A DNA stretch of 64,000 bases from contig CAZYAD010000003.1 of the NCBI GenBank assembly GCA_964646225.1, positions 1 to 64,000 of the forward strand, written 5' to 3'. Position numbers and translations under genes: made by a program. Of the stretch, positions 15,316 to 24,539 are shown piece after piece. Below the pieces are notes generated by a model. It was not told the origin of the DNA, ran no database searches, and was given only the letters and a program-made list of their open reading frames with translations. The stretch's first letter is position 1, and every line of letters starts with the position of its first letter. Source of the stretch: UBA4644 sp964646225 (GTDB taxonomy: Bacteria > Bacillota > Clostridia > Oscillospirales > Butyricicoccaceae).

Positions 15316-17784
15316 TTATGCCTGTGCGGCCTCCACGACGATCCGGCCCTCCCGGACAAGGGCGTGCAGCCCGGTGACCGGATGCTGCCAGGAGTCCAGC
15401 AGCAGCCCGGCGGCAGGATCCTCCACCTGCTTTTCGATGAGCCGCCGCAGGTTGCGGGCGCCGTATTTCACCGAGTAACTTTCCTCTGCCAGCCGGACGG
15501 GCACCGCCTCGTCCCAGGTCAGCGTCACGCCGGTGCGGGCGACCCCGGCCTTCAGCTCCTCCAGCAGCAGCACGGCGATGGCGGCGAAATCCTCCCGGGT
15601 CAGCTGATTGAAGGAGATCACCTCGTCCACCCGGTTGAGGAACTCCGGACGCATCAGCTCCGAAAGGGCCTTCATGGCCTTTTCACGACCCTGCTGGGTC
15701 AGCGTATTGCCAAAGCCCACCGCACCGTCCCGCCGGTCGGAGCCGGCGTTGGAGGTCATGATGATGACGGTGTTTTCAAAGTTGACCCGGCGGCCCTGGG
15801 CATCGGTAACATGGCCGTCATCCAGAATTTGCAGCAGGGTGTTCAGCACATCGGGATGGGCCTTTTCGATCTCGTCGAACAGCACCACGCTGTAGGGACG
15901 GCGGCGCACCTTTTCGGTGAGCTGCCCGGCCTCGTCATACCCCACATAGCCGGGAGGGGCGCCGATGAGCCGGGAAACGCTGTGCTTCTCCATATATTCG
16001 CTCATGTCCAGCCGGATGAGAGCATCCTCCGTATCGAACAGGTCGGCGGCCAGCCGCTTTACCAGCTCGGTCTTGCCCACGCCGGTGGGGCCTACAAAGA
16101 TGAAGGAGATGGGCTTGCGCTTTTCGCTGATGCCCGCCCTCCGGCGGCGAATGGCGGCGGAGACGGCGTCTACCGCCTCGTCCTGTCCGATGACCCGACT
16201 TTTCAGCCGGTCGGCCAGCGCTTGTAGCCGGAGGAAATCCTGCTCCTGCACCTTGCTGGCGGGGATCTTTGTCCACAGCTCGATGACCCGGGCCAGATCG
16301 TCCAGCCCTACCTGGGGGACAGGCAGACGACGCAGCTCATCGGCCTCGGCCTGCAATTGCAGCAGACGGGAGCGGTTTTGGGCGATCTGCTCAAAATCCT
16401 GCTCCTGAGCGCTTTCCAGCTCGCTCTGTCGCTGGGTGAGACCGTCCATCTCTTTTTGCAGCACAGGCAGACGGCTCAGGGCAGGGGAGCGGAGGTTGAC
16501 ATCGGAGCAGGCTTCGTCCAGCAGATCGATGGCCTTGTCGGGCATGAACCGGTCGTTGATGTACCGGTTGGCCAGATACACTGCCTGCACCAGCACCTGA
16601 TCGGGGATCTGTACCCCATGAAAGGCCTCGTAATACCCCTTGACGCCCCGGAGGATATCCTCGGTCTCGGCAGTGGTGGGCTCGCTGATGGTCACCGGCT
16701 GGAACCGCCGCTCCAGGGCGGCGTCCTTTTCAATATACTTCCGGTATTCCTTGAAGGTGGTGGCGCCGATCACCTGGATCTCGCCCCGGGACAGGGCGGG
16801 CTTGAGGATGTTGGCGGCGTTCATGCTGCCCTCCGCGTCTCCGGCCCCCACCAGATTGTGTACCTCGTCAATGACAAGGATGATGTTGCCCAGAGCCTTG
16901 ACCTCCTGGATCAGGCCCTTCATGCGGCTTTCGAACTGGCCGCGGAACTGCGTTCCGGCCACCATGGCGGTCATATCCAGCAGCCAGACCTCTTTGTCCA
17001 GCAGCTTGGCGGGCACCTGTCCGGCGGCAATCTTCTGGGCCAGACCTTCGGCCACGGCGGTTTTACCCACGCCGGGCTCACCGATAAGGCAGGGGTTGTT
17101 CTTCTGGCGGCGGTTGAGGATCTGGATCACCCGCAGGGTCTCGCTCTCACGGCCCACCACCCGGTCCAGCTTGCCATCCCGGGCCCGCGCGGTGAGATCC
17201 ATGGCGTAATTGGAGAGGAACTTCTTCTTGTTCTTGCCCTTTTCATGGGGCTTTCCGGCGGGAGCGCCCTGCGACGCGCCGTTTTCCCGGTCGGCATTAT
17301 TCTGGGGCTGCCCGGGGCGGAACACCCGGAACAGCGGCAGCACCGACATCCGGGAAAAGGGCTCCGCCGGGTCGCCGCTGCCTTCGCCCTCCTCACTGTC
17401 GGACGCATCGTCGCTCCGGTCGCCGTCGTCCTCCTCCGGGGATTTCTCCTCTGCGGCGGAAAGCTGCTTCACCAGATTGGATAGATCATCGGTCAGCGAC
17501 TCCAGCGCAGGGCCGGAGAGCAGCTCCAGGCCGTTTTTCCGGGCCAGCTCCTCTGCCTGTCGGCCCAGCTCGGCCAGCGCCTCCGGAGAGGGGCCTTCGC
17601 CGTCGCCAGAGCGGAACAGCTCCTCCAGAAATTGCCTGGAAAGCTGGGGCAGCAGTCCCAACTCCCCGGCGCATTCGGCACACAGCCCTGTCCGGGTGGA
17701 TGTGCCATTTTCGGTTTTATGGATAAAAAAACAGGCAGGCCGCTTTTTACAGCGGGAGCAAAGGGTGGTTTCCTGATGATCCAT
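15316..17784 (-). CDS. ClpE-like AAA+ unfoldase (Clp/Hsp100)
   Basis: An 822-residue Clp ATPase. The N-terminus has a zinc-ribbon with CxxC pairs at residues 9-12 and 35-38, as in ClpE rather than ClpC. A long acidic low-complexity linker (about 115-195) replaces a normal N domain. AAA module 1 has GEPGVGKTA and VIDEVHNL. A coiled middle region follows (QKEMDGLTQRQSELES). AAA module 2 has GPTGVGKTE and VVLFDEIEKAH. It is expected to unfold damaged proteins for ClpP. An IGF/L-type ClpP loop was not securely located by eye. Its ATG at 17784 is just after the pgsA stop, with GGAGG inside the end of pgsA. Confidence 0.87.
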   Translation of the reverse strand: MDHQETTLCSRCKKRPACFFIHKTENGTSTRTGLCAECAGELGLLPQLSRQFLEELFRSGDGEGPSPEALAELGRQAEELARKNGLELLSGPALESLTDDLSNLVKQLSAAEEKSPEEDDGDRSDDASDSEEGEGSGDPAEPFSRMSVLPLFRVFRPGQPQNNADRENGASQGAPAGKPHEKGKNKKKFLSNYAMDLTARARDGKLDRVVGRESETLRVIQILNRRQKNNPCLIGEPGVGKTAVAEGLAQKIAAGQVPAKLLDKEVWLLDMTAMVAGTQFRGQFESRMKGLIQEVKALGNIILVIDEVHNLVGAGDAEGSMNAANILKPALSRGEIQVIGATTFKEYRKYIEKDAALERRFQPVTISEPTTAETEDILRGVKGYYEAFHGVQIPDQVLVQAVYLANRYINDRFMPDKAIDLLDEACSDVNLRSPALSRLPVLQKEMDGLTQRQSELESAQEQDFEQIAQNRSRLLQLQAEADELRRLPVPQVGLDDLARVIELWTKIPASKVQEQDFLRLQALADRLKSRVIGQDEAVDAVSAAIRRRRAGISEKRKPISFIFVGPTGVGKTELVKRLAADLFDTEDALIRLDMSEYMEKHSVSRLIGAPPGYVGYDEAGQLTEKVRRRPYSVVLFDEIEKAHPDVLNTLLQILDDGHVTDAQGRRVNFENTVIIMTSNAGSDRRDGAVGFGNTLTQQGREKAMKALSELMRPEFLNRVDEVISFNQLTREDFAAIAVLLLEELKAGVARTGVTLTWDEAVPVRLAEESYSVKYGARNLRRLIEKQVEDPAAGLLLDSWQHPVTGLHALVREGRIVVEAAQA

Positions 17785-17787
17785 GGG

Positions 17788-18357
17788 TTATTCCTCCGTT
17801 TCGGTTTGGTGGCTCCGGTTCAGCCGCAGGCCGTTCAACACATAGCTGACAAAGGCGGCCACGATGGTCAGATAGGAAGCGGCCAGCAGCGCGGCTTTGA
17901 CGGCGGGCGACGGCGTAAACAGCGTCAGCGCCACGATGGTGACATAAAAAAGGAAGGTGCCGGCCTTACCCAACAGGTTGGAGGCAGGCATATCCCGGAT
18001 GCGGCGCATCAGCAAAAAGCCGCATACGCCCTGGGCCAGCTCCTTGCCCAGATAGAGCAGCATCAGCCACAGGGGCAGCACGCTGGCTCTGGTCAGACAG
18101 ATCAGCGCGGAAAAGACCATCAGCTTGTCAGCCAGGGGATCCAGAATGCGTCCCCACACGGTGACCTGCCCGCAGTGCCGGGCGATATAGCCGTCCACCA
18201 CATCAGTGGCTCCGGCGGACAAAAAGACCAGAATGGCCCAGACGCGATGTCCGCGGAACTCCGCAAAGAAGCACCACACAAAAAGCGGCACCAGCGCGAT
18301 GCGCACCAGAGACAGCAGATTGGGAACGGTCCAGAAGCGTTTTTCGGACTTCTGCAT
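17788..18357 (-). CDS. pgsA: CDP-diacylglycerol-glycerol-3-phosphate phosphatidyltransferase
   Basis: A 189-residue membrane enzyme of the CDP-alcohol phosphotransferase family, making phosphatidylglycerol phosphate. The full family signature is present: DGYIAR, eight residues, GRILDPLADK. Several hydrophobic segments follow, ending in a short basic tail. The frame opens at a GTG at 18366, but AAGGAG overlaps that codon and lies 8 nt before the ATG at 18357, so the ATG is preferred. It sits between the CvpA-like gene and the ClpE-like gene. Confidence 0.9.
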   Translation of the reverse strand: MQKSEKRFWTVPNLLSLVRIALVPLFVWCFFAEFRGHRVWAILVFLSAGATDVVDGYIARHCGQVTVWGRILDPLADKLMVFSALICLTRASVLPLWLMLLYLGKELAQGVCGFLLMRRIRDMPASNLLGKAGTFLFYVTIVALTLFTPSPAVKAALLAASYLTIVAAFVSYVLNGLRLNRSHQTETEE

Positions 18358-18384
18358 GATCGACACTCCTTGTATTATCTAATT

Positions 18385-19029
18385 CTATAGCATGGGGGAA
18401 AGCAGACGGGCCGCCAGCCCGCCCAGCAGGCTTTCCCGCAGAAATGGCCGGCTCAGCAGACCCACCGGCTCCTCCGGCGCAAACCGCAGCACGGCCCAGC
18501 ACAGTGCCAGCACCAAGATACATCCGGCCAGCGCCCCCAGCAGTCCGCCGGCCAGCCGGTTCAGGTCGCTGAACAGGGGAATATCCAGATCCAGCAAAAG
18601 GCACAGCAGCTTGATGACCAGCTTGGTGGCCAGAAACAGCAGCAAAAATGCCAGAATGGGTGCCAGCGACCGGGTGAGGGCCTGGGCCAGCGCGTCCAGC
18701 GCGGTCTGATACAGCTGGCTCATTTTGTCGGTGACGGCCTCGGCCTGCCGGGCCAGCTCGGCCAGCGCAGAGTCCCCGGAAAGGCCGGTAAAGGCCGAAG
18801 CCCCGGCCTTTTCGGCCAGCACCCGAAGAGGCGGCTCCAGCAGCGGCTCCAGCAGAGGCGCCAGAGCGTCCTGAAACCGGCTGCCCACCAGCAGCCCCAG
18901 CAGCGTCCCCAGAATGCCGGAAACCGCCCGGAAGGCTCCCCGCTTTGCCGCCGCCCGGATACAGACGATCAGCAGCAGGACAAACAGCACATCCCACCAA
19001 TAAGGTTGGTCAAAAACAGTCAGGTTCAT
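18385..19029 (-). CDS. CvpA-family membrane protein
   Basis: A 214-residue protein with about four hydrophobic segments: WWDVLFVLLLIVCIRAAAKRG, VSGILGTLLGLLVG, LAPILAFLLLFLATKLVIKLL and GALAGCILVLALCWAVL. The arrangement, with 'RGAFRAVSGI' after the first segment and a long central loop, is that of CvpA proteins. Their biochemical role is poorly defined (colicin V production and envelope stress in E. coli). Its start overlaps the stop of the upstream DUF5711 gene by 4 nt. Confidence 0.75.
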   Translation of the reverse strand: MNLTVFDQPYWWDVLFVLLLIVCIRAAAKRGAFRAVSGILGTLLGLLVGSRFQDALAPLLEPLLEPPLRVLAEKAGASAFTGLSGDSALAELARQAEAVTDKMSQLYQTALDALAQALTRSLAPILAFLLLFLATKLVIKLLCLLLDLDIPLFSDLNRLAGGLLGALAGCILVLALCWAVLRFAPEEPVGLLSRPFLRESLLGGLAARLLSPML

Positions 19030-20246
19030 GCGTCCTCCTTTTCATCGGCAAGCTTTTCCGCCCGATCGGAATAGATCAGGATGGGCTCGCCTTCGGGGCT
19101 GACCGTCACCGAGCGCGGGCCGGAAACTGCCGCAGCTTCGGTGGTGACCGTGCCGTCCTCCCGCAGACGGACGGTGGTCAGCCGGTCATAGGTCAACAGA
19201 CAGGCCGTACCGGCGCGACAGCTCACCGCCCGCAGCGTCCCCTGCTCAGAACCGCTCCAGAGGGGCTCCAGTCCGTCGCCCAGCAGCAGAAGCTCCGCAC
19301 CCCGGCTGCCCTGCTCCCCGGCGTCAAAGGCCAGCAGCAGCGCCTCCTCCTCCCGGGCGGAAAACATCCGCAGCTCCCGGGAAAAGTCCCGAGACGCGGT
19401 GACGCTGCCTGCCGCGCAGCGCAAAACGCCGTCGGCACATAGTATGACCAGCCCGCCGGTTTTATCATGGAACAGCGCCAGCACCTGACGCTCCTCCAGC
19501 AAAAGGCTCCAGGCGGGCTGCTCCTGCCCGATCTCAAAATAGAGCACCTGGGTGGTCAGTGAAAGACCATCCTGCCCCAGGCACAGAGCGGCAAAGCTCT
19601 CGCCGTCGGGGCTGACCGAGGTCATCATCACATAATACTGGGTGGTGAGCCAACGGCACAGCAGTTGCTGCCGGTCGTCATAGACGGTCACCGCCGAGCG
19701 GCAGCCCGTCTGGTCGGTCACCAGGGCAAAATCGCCCCGAGCGTTCATGGTGGCCGTCAAAATCGGGCTGTCGGTGTTGTCCCGGAGATATTCAGCATAG
19801 TGATTGGCAATGCAAAAGCCTGTGCCGCCCCGATCATACAGCAGCACATAGCGATCCCCGGTGCAGATGGCCGGGTCGCCGTACCGCAGCTGGATGGAAT
19901 AGCGGCTGTTGCCCAGCCCGCTGACGAAGGAGTAGGTATCGCCGGAGGTCACCGCCAGCCCGGAGCCGAAGGGCTGACAGACGGTGTCCAGCCCGGACTC
20001 GAATTCATAGCGGGTGAAGGGGTCGGTCACTGCGCCCGCCGCCTTGAGATAGGCGCCGAGGCGGGAGAGATTTTCCGGCCGGAGATTTTCGTGATACCGG
20101 AAAATGCCGAATACCACACAGGCCAGCATCCCCAGCAGGGCCAGAGAATGGAGCACACCGGTGACCGCCAGGCGCTTGTCCTGCCGGAACCGGGTGATAT
20201 TGCCCGCCAGCCTGCCCGGCTTCCGGCGATCAGTCCGATCTTCCAT
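19026..20246 (-). CDS. DUF5711-like membrane-anchored protein
   Basis: A 406-residue protein with a basic cytoplasmic N-terminus, one transmembrane segment (about residues 30-50, LHSLALLGMLACVVFGI) and a large extracytoplasmic beta-propeller-like domain. Repeated short strands such as GDFALVTDQTG, GESFAALCLG and GPRSVTVSPEGEP look like propeller blades. This is the usual look of DUF5711 proteins encoded near truA in clostridia. No enzymatic motif is visible and the function is unknown. It overlaps truA upstream by 17 nt. Confidence 0.65.
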   Translation of the reverse strand: MEDRTDRRKPGRLAGNITRFRQDKRLAVTGVLHSLALLGMLACVVFGIFRYHENLRPENLSRLGAYLKAAGAVTDPFTRYEFESGLDTVCQPFGSGLAVTSGDTYSFVSGLGNSRYSIQLRYGDPAICTGDRYVLLYDRGGTGFCIANHYAEYLRDNTDSPILTATMNARGDFALVTDQTGCRSAVTVYDDRQQLLCRWLTTQYYVMMTSVSPDGESFAALCLGQDGLSLTTQVLYFEIGQEQPAWSLLLEERQVLALFHDKTGGLVILCADGVLRCAAGSVTASRDFSRELRMFSAREEEALLLAFDAGEQGSRGAELLLLGDGLEPLWSGSEQGTLRAVSCRAGTACLLTYDRLTTVRLREDGTVTTEAAAVSGPRSVTVSPEGEPILIYSDRAEKLADEKEDA

Positions 20247-20994
20247 CCAATTCCTCCATTTGATAGTTCAGTGCGGTCATATACAGCCCCATGGGGGGCG
20301 CGGTGGGGCCGGCGGCCAGCCGATCCCGGCTTTCCAGCAGGGCGGGGATGCCGTCCGGCGGGATCTTCCCGATGCCCACATAAACCAGTGTGCCGGTGAT
20401 GGCCCGCACCATGTTGTACAAAAAGCCGTCGGCGCATACCCGGATGGCGATGATATCGCCGGGGCGCTGCTCGACCTCACAATAATAAATGGTGCGCACC
20501 GTGCTTTTCACCGGCGTGCCTTCATTTTTGACGGCGGCAAAGTCCTGCCGTCCCACAAAATCCCTTGCGGCCCGCTGCATGGCGGCCACATCCAGCTTCT
20601 GGGGATAGGCCCAGGCCCGGCTCACCAGAAAGGGATCCCGTACCCGGCTGTTGTGGATGAGATAGGTATATTCCTTGCTGACACAGGAGAACCGGGCATC
20701 AAACTCGTCAGGCACCAGCACGGCTCTGCGCACCACCACTGCCTCCGGCAGCCGGGCGTTGAGGGCCATGGGCAGCCGCTGGGTGGGAATGGAGGACACA
20801 TGATCCAGCGAACACACATAATACCGGGCGTGAACCCCGGCGTCGGTGCGCCCGCAGCCCGAGACATAGACGCGCCTTCCGCAGGTCTTTTCCCACGCCT
20901 CCTCCACCAGCTGCTGGATGGTCATGGCGTTATTCTGCCGCTGCCAGCCGTGATAGTCGGTGCCCAGATAGGACAGTACCAAAGCAGTTTTCAT
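20230..20994 (-). CDS. truA: tRNA pseudouridine(38-40) synthase TruA
   Basis: A 254-residue enzyme that converts uridines 38-40 of the tRNA anticodon arm to pseudouridine. The N-terminal YLGTDYHGWQRQ motif and the catalytic-Asp motif GCGRTDAGVHA are both intact, as is FLYNMVRAI near the C-terminus. Length is normal. It follows ecfT in the classic clostridial ecfA1-ecfA2-ecfT-truA order. Confidence 0.95.
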   Translation of the reverse strand: MKTALVLSYLGTDYHGWQRQNNAMTIQQLVEEAWEKTCGRRVYVSGCGRTDAGVHARYYVCSLDHVSSIPTQRLPMALNARLPEAVVVRRAVLVPDEFDARFSCVSKEYTYLIHNSRVRDPFLVSRAWAYPQKLDVAAMQRAARDFVGRQDFAAVKNEGTPVKSTVRTIYYCEVEQRPGDIIAIRVCADGFLYNMVRAITGTLVYVGIGKIPPDGIPALLESRDRLAAGPTAPPMGLYMTALNYQMEELDGRSD

Positions 20995-21024
20995 GTGTCG
21001 TTTCCTTTCTGCCTGCGGCAGCCG

Positions 21025-21822
21025 TTACAGCAGGATATTCAGCGCAATGGCCGCGCCGCAGGCCAGCACTGCCAGGCCGCCACCCAGGGCATCCACCCGG
21101 CTGTAGGCCAGACTGTGCAACCGGGTGCGCTTACCGCCGCTGTACAGCCGGCATTCCATGGCACAGGCCAGCTCATCTGCCCGGCGAAAGGCCGAAACGA
21201 ACAGCGGCACCAGCACCGGCACCAGAGCCTTTGCACGCTGGAGCAGATTTCCGCTCTCAAAATCCGCCCCCCGGGCCTTCTGTGCCGACATGATCTTGTC
21301 GGTCTCCTCGATGAGGGTGGGGATGAACCGGAGAGCGATGGACATCATCATGGCGAACTCATGCACCGGGATATGCAGCCGCTTCAGCGGCGAAAGCAGC
21401 CGCTCCAGCCCGTCGGTCAGCGCCATGGGGGAGGTGGTATAGGTCAGCAGGGCCGTGGAGGACACCAGCAGCAGGATCCGGGCGATCATGACGGCCGCGG
21501 TAGCCAGCCCCTCCCATGTGACCGAAAAGATCCACAGACGGAAGATCTCCCGTCCGGGGGTGTAAAACAGGTTCAGCAGTCCGGTAAAGATCACCAGGAT
21601 GACAATAGGCTTGAGGGATTTTGCGATCATCTTCGGCGGGATGCCCGACAGACGGATGACCGCCAGCAGCCCCAGCCCGCACAGAACAAAGGCCGCCGCG
21701 CCGTCGCACACAAAAATGGTGACGATGAACAAAACCAGACTCAGCAGCTTGGAGCGGGGGTCCATCCGGTGCAGGGGAGAGCTGCCGGGGAAAAACTGCC
21801 CCAGGGTGATATCCTTCAGCAC
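21025..21822 (-). CDS. ecfT: ECF transporter transmembrane component EcfT
   Basis: A 265-residue membrane protein starting MLKDITLGQFFPG, followed by HRMDPRSKLL, the normal EcfT opening. About five transmembrane segments are visible. The ATPase-coupling motifs occur as 'AQKARGADF' (an ARG-type motif) and 'RRADELACAMECR'. It forms the energy-coupling module with EcfA1 and EcfA2 and is shared by many vitamin-specific S components (none is in this window). It overlaps ecfA2 by 7 nt. Confidence 0.95.
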   Translation of the reverse strand: MLKDITLGQFFPGSSPLHRMDPRSKLLSLVLFIVTIFVCDGAAAFVLCGLGLLAVIRLSGIPPKMIAKSLKPIVILVIFTGLLNLFYTPGREIFRLWIFSVTWEGLATAAVMIARILLLVSSTALLTYTTSPMALTDGLERLLSPLKRLHIPVHEFAMMMSIALRFIPTLIEETDKIMSAQKARGADFESGNLLQRAKALVPVLVPLFVSAFRRADELACAMECRLYSGGKRTRLHSLAYSRVDALGGGLAVLACGAAIALNILL

Positions 21823-22682
21823 AGGGCCTCACCGCCCTTCAGCGCCCGCAGCCGCCGGACGGCTTCCTCCACGGTGTATACATCGGTGCCCACCGGCACG
21901 CCCCGCTTTTTCAGCTCCAGAAATACCCGGGTGATCTGGGGGACATCCAGCCCCGCCTGCTCCAGCTCCTCCGCCCGGGCAAAGACCTCCTGCGGCGTGC
22001 CGTCCATAAGAATATGCCCGTGATCCATCACCAGGATGCGCCGGGCCATCTGGGCGGCATATTCCATGCTGTGGGTGACAAACAGAATGGTGGTGCCGTG
22101 CTTTTCGTGATAGGCCCGGATGAACCGGAACACATCGGCGCACCCGGCAGGATCCAGCCCGGCCATGGGCTCGTCCAGCACCAGCACCTCGGGCTCCATG
22201 GCAAAGATGCCCGCCAGCGCCACACGGCGCTTCTGTCCGCCCGAAAGCTCAAAGGGCGATTTGTCCAGAGCTTCCTCACGCAGTCCCACGATGCGGCAGT
22301 TTTCCCGTACCCGTCGGTCGATCTCCGCCTTGTCCAGTCCCATATTTTTGGGGCCGAAGGCGATGTCGGCATAGACGGTCTCCTCAAACAACTGATATTC
22401 CGGATACTGAAACACCAGCCCCACGGCAAACCGCGCCGCCCGGGTCAGCTCTTTGGATTGAAAAATATCCTCTCCGTTGATGAGCACCCGGCCCTGCGTG
22501 GGCCGCAAAAGACCGTTGAAATGCTGGATCAGGGTGGATTTTCCGCTGCCGGTGTGGCCGATCAGGCCGATAAACTCCCCCCGCCGCGCCGAAAAGGACA
22601 CATCATCCACCGCCTTTTTTTCAAAGGGCGTCCCGGCGCTGTAGATATGTGAAAGATGCTCGATGCGCAAAACTTCGTTCAT
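21816..22682 (-). CDS. ecfA2: ECF transporter ATPase EcfA2
   Basis: A 288-residue ABC ATPase of the energy-coupling factor module. It has Walker A (GHTGSGKST), Q-loop (VFQYPEYQLFEETV, typical of EcfA), signature (LSGGQKRR), Walker B (EVLVLDEP) and H-loop (VTHSMEYA). ATG 22682 is preferred over the longer frame because GGGAG lies 7 nt upstream, the protein then begins MNEVLRIEHL, and it overlaps the ecfA1 stop as ATGA. Confidence 0.94.
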   Translation of the reverse strand: MNEVLRIEHLSHIYSAGTPFEKKAVDDVSFSARRGEFIGLIGHTGSGKSTLIQHFNGLLRPTQGRVLINGEDIFQSKELTRAARFAVGLVFQYPEYQLFEETVYADIAFGPKNMGLDKAEIDRRVRENCRIVGLREEALDKSPFELSGGQKRRVALAGIFAMEPEVLVLDEPMAGLDPAGCADVFRFIRAYHEKHGTTILFVTHSMEYAAQMARRILVMDHGHILMDGTPQEVFARAEELEQAGLDVPQITRVFLELKKRGVPVGTDVYTVEEAVRRLRALKGGEALC

Positions 22683-23509
22683 GTGTTCGCTCCCAGATAC
22701 TTGAGGATTTGGTCGGCGCATTCCTCCACCGACAGCGCGCCCCGATCCAGCCCGGAGTCCAGCTCACGCAGCAGCAGGACGGTCTGGGGCGCTGTGAGAG
22801 AAAGCTCCTCCAGCCGCTCCACCTGTGAAAAGACTTCCCGGGGGGTGCCGTCCATGGCCACCTGCCCGTTCTTCATCACCACCACCCGGTCGGCCAGCGC
22901 CGCTTCGTCCATATGGTGGGTGATGAGGATGACTGTCATGCCGTTTTCCCGGTTGAGCCGCCGCACGGCAGAGATGACCTCCTCCCGTCCGGCGGGATCC
23001 AGCATGGCGGTGGGCTCGTCCATGATGATACACCGGGGCCGCATGGCCAGCACCCCGGCAATGGCTACCCGCTGCTTCTGTCCGCCGGACAGAAGATGGG
23101 GCGCGTGGCGGGCGTATTCGCTCATGCCCACCGCCGCAAGGCTCTCATCCACCCGGCGGCGGATCTCCTCCGGCGGCAGCGCCATGTTTTCGCAGGCAAA
23201 GGCAACATCCTCCTCCACCACCGTGGCCACAATCTGATTGTCCGGGTTCTGAAAGACCATGCCCGCCGTGCGGCGGATGTCAAACAGCCGCGCCTCCTCC
23301 CGGGTATCCAGCCCGGCCACATAGACCGCCCCACCGGAGGGCAGCAGAATGGCGTTCATCTGCTTGGCAAGGGTGGATTTTCCGCTGCCGTTGTGCCCCA
23401 GAATGGTGGTAAACGACCCCTCTTCCACCGAAAGGGTCACCCCGTCCAGCGCCGGTGCGCCATCGTCGTCATAGCGGAAGGACAGGTTTTCGGTACGGAT
23501 GATGGCCAT
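22679..23509 (-). CDS. ecfA1: ECF transporter ATPase EcfA1
   Basis: A 276-residue ABC ATPase, partner of EcfA2. It has Walker A (GHNGSGKST), Q-loop (VFQNPDNQIVATVVEED, diagnostic of EcfA1), signature (LSGGQKQR), Walker B (CIIMDEP) and H-loop (ITHHMDEA). It begins MAIIRTENLSF and starts one base after the stop of the methyltransferase gene, so it is likely co-transcribed with it. Confidence 0.94.
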   Translation of the reverse strand: MAIIRTENLSFRYDDDGAPALDGVTLSVEEGSFTTILGHNGSGKSTLAKQMNAILLPSGGAVYVAGLDTREEARLFDIRRTAGMVFQNPDNQIVATVVEEDVAFACENMALPPEEIRRRVDESLAAVGMSEYARHAPHLLSGGQKQRVAIAGVLAMRPRCIIMDEPTAMLDPAGREEVISAVRRLNRENGMTVILITHHMDEAALADRVVVMKNGQVAMDGTPREVFSQVERLEELSLTAPQTVLLLRELDSGLDRGALSVEECADQILKYLGANT

Positions 23510-24373
23510 TTATCTGCCTCCCATCCAGCGGCTGGTGTGGCCGCAGGGCAGCATCAGCCCGGTGCTGCGGCATTTCAGCCCCAGCTCCGAGGCCTCCACC
23601 CGCCCGCCGAACCGCTTGCACACGGCGGTGCCCAGAATATAGGCCGGGACAGAGGGGGAGATGCCGGCGGTATAGGAATTGATGATGATGAACAAAGGGT
23701 CGTCAGACAGCACCTGGGCGCACAACTCCACGAACTCGCCGATGGACTCCTCAAACCGCCATACCTCGCCGTTGGGCCCCCGGCCATAGGAGGGCGGATC
23801 CATGATGATGGCATCATACTTCCGTCCACGGGTGATCTCCCGCTTGATGAACTTTTTGCAGTCGTCCACGATATAGCGGATGGGGGCGTTTTCCAGCCCG
23901 GAGGACCGGGCGTTTTCCTTTGCCCAGGTGACCATGCCCCGGGCGGCGTCCACATGACAGACCGAAGCACCTGCGGAAGCGGCAGCCAGGGTGGCCCCGC
24001 CGGTATAGGCGAAAAGATTGAGGACATTCACCGGCCGCCCGGCCCCACGGATGCGCTCCCTGATAAAATCCCAGTTGGCGGCCTGCTCTGGAAACACGCC
24101 GGTGTGCTTAAAGCTCATGGGCTTGATGTTGAACACCAGTTCCTCATAGCTGATGGTCCACTGCTGAGGCAGCTGACGCACCTCCCAGTGGCCGCCGCCG
24201 GTCTTGCTGCGGTGGTAGGTGGCGTCAGCCTTTTTCCACAGCGGGCTCCCGGCAGGCTGCCAGATGGCCTGGGGGTCAGGCCGCACCAGCACCTGCTGGC
24301 CCCAGCGCTCCAGCCGTTGTCCGCCGCCGCAGTCCAGCAGCTCATAATCCTTCCAGTGTTCCGATGTCCACAT
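23510..24373 (-). CDS. Class I SAM-dependent methyltransferase, RlmI/RlmL-like
   Basis: A 287-residue protein matching the SAM-dependent methyltransferase family that includes RlmI-like 23S rRNA m5C methyltransferases. The SAM-binding motif I is NLFAYTGGATLAA, motif II is VDAARG, and motif IV is DAIIMDPPSYGRG. The N-terminal domain resembles the EEL domain of that family, but a PUA domain is absent and the usual TSCS-type catalytic cysteine is not obvious, so the substrate is uncertain. It is first in the operon running into ecfA1. Confidence 0.8.
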   Translation of the reverse strand: MWTSEHWKDYELLDCGGGQRLERWGQQVLVRPDPQAIWQPAGSPLWKKADATYHRSKTGGGHWEVRQLPQQWTISYEELVFNIKPMSFKHTGVFPEQAANWDFIRERIRGAGRPVNVLNLFAYTGGATLAAASAGASVCHVDAARGMVTWAKENARSSGLENAPIRYIVDDCKKFIKREITRGRKYDAIIMDPPSYGRGPNGEVWRFEESIGEFVELCAQVLSDDPLFIIINSYTAGISPSVPAYILGTAVCKRFGGRVEASELGLKCRSTGLMLPCGHTSRWMGGR

Positions 24374-24435
24374 AAGCTCTCGTATCCCCTTTAAGGACGG
24401 AAAAAACCGCCCGCATTCTCATAATATATCAGCTT

Positions 24436-24464
24436 ATTTTATCATTCAAAGCCCCCACCGTCAA
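24436..24464 (-). promoter_or_regulatory. Promoter of the methyltransferase-ecf operon
   Basis: On the minus strand, TTGACG (24464-24459) and TAAAAT (24441-24436) are 17 bp apart. It diverges from the deoC promoter, with the two -35 boxes only 9 bp apart. Confidence 0.7.
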
Positions 24465-24473
24465 GGCTGACGA

Positions 24474-24502
24474 TTGACAAACCGATCTTTTTCCTTTAAT
24501 AT
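24474..24502 (+). promoter_or_regulatory. Promoter of deoC
   Basis: A consensus TTGACA (24474-24479) and TAATAT (24497-24502) are separated by 17 bp, about 38 bp before the deoC start. Confidence 0.75.
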
Positions 24503-24539
24503 TAAGGATAAATTCACAAAACAAGAGGAGCGTTTCGCT

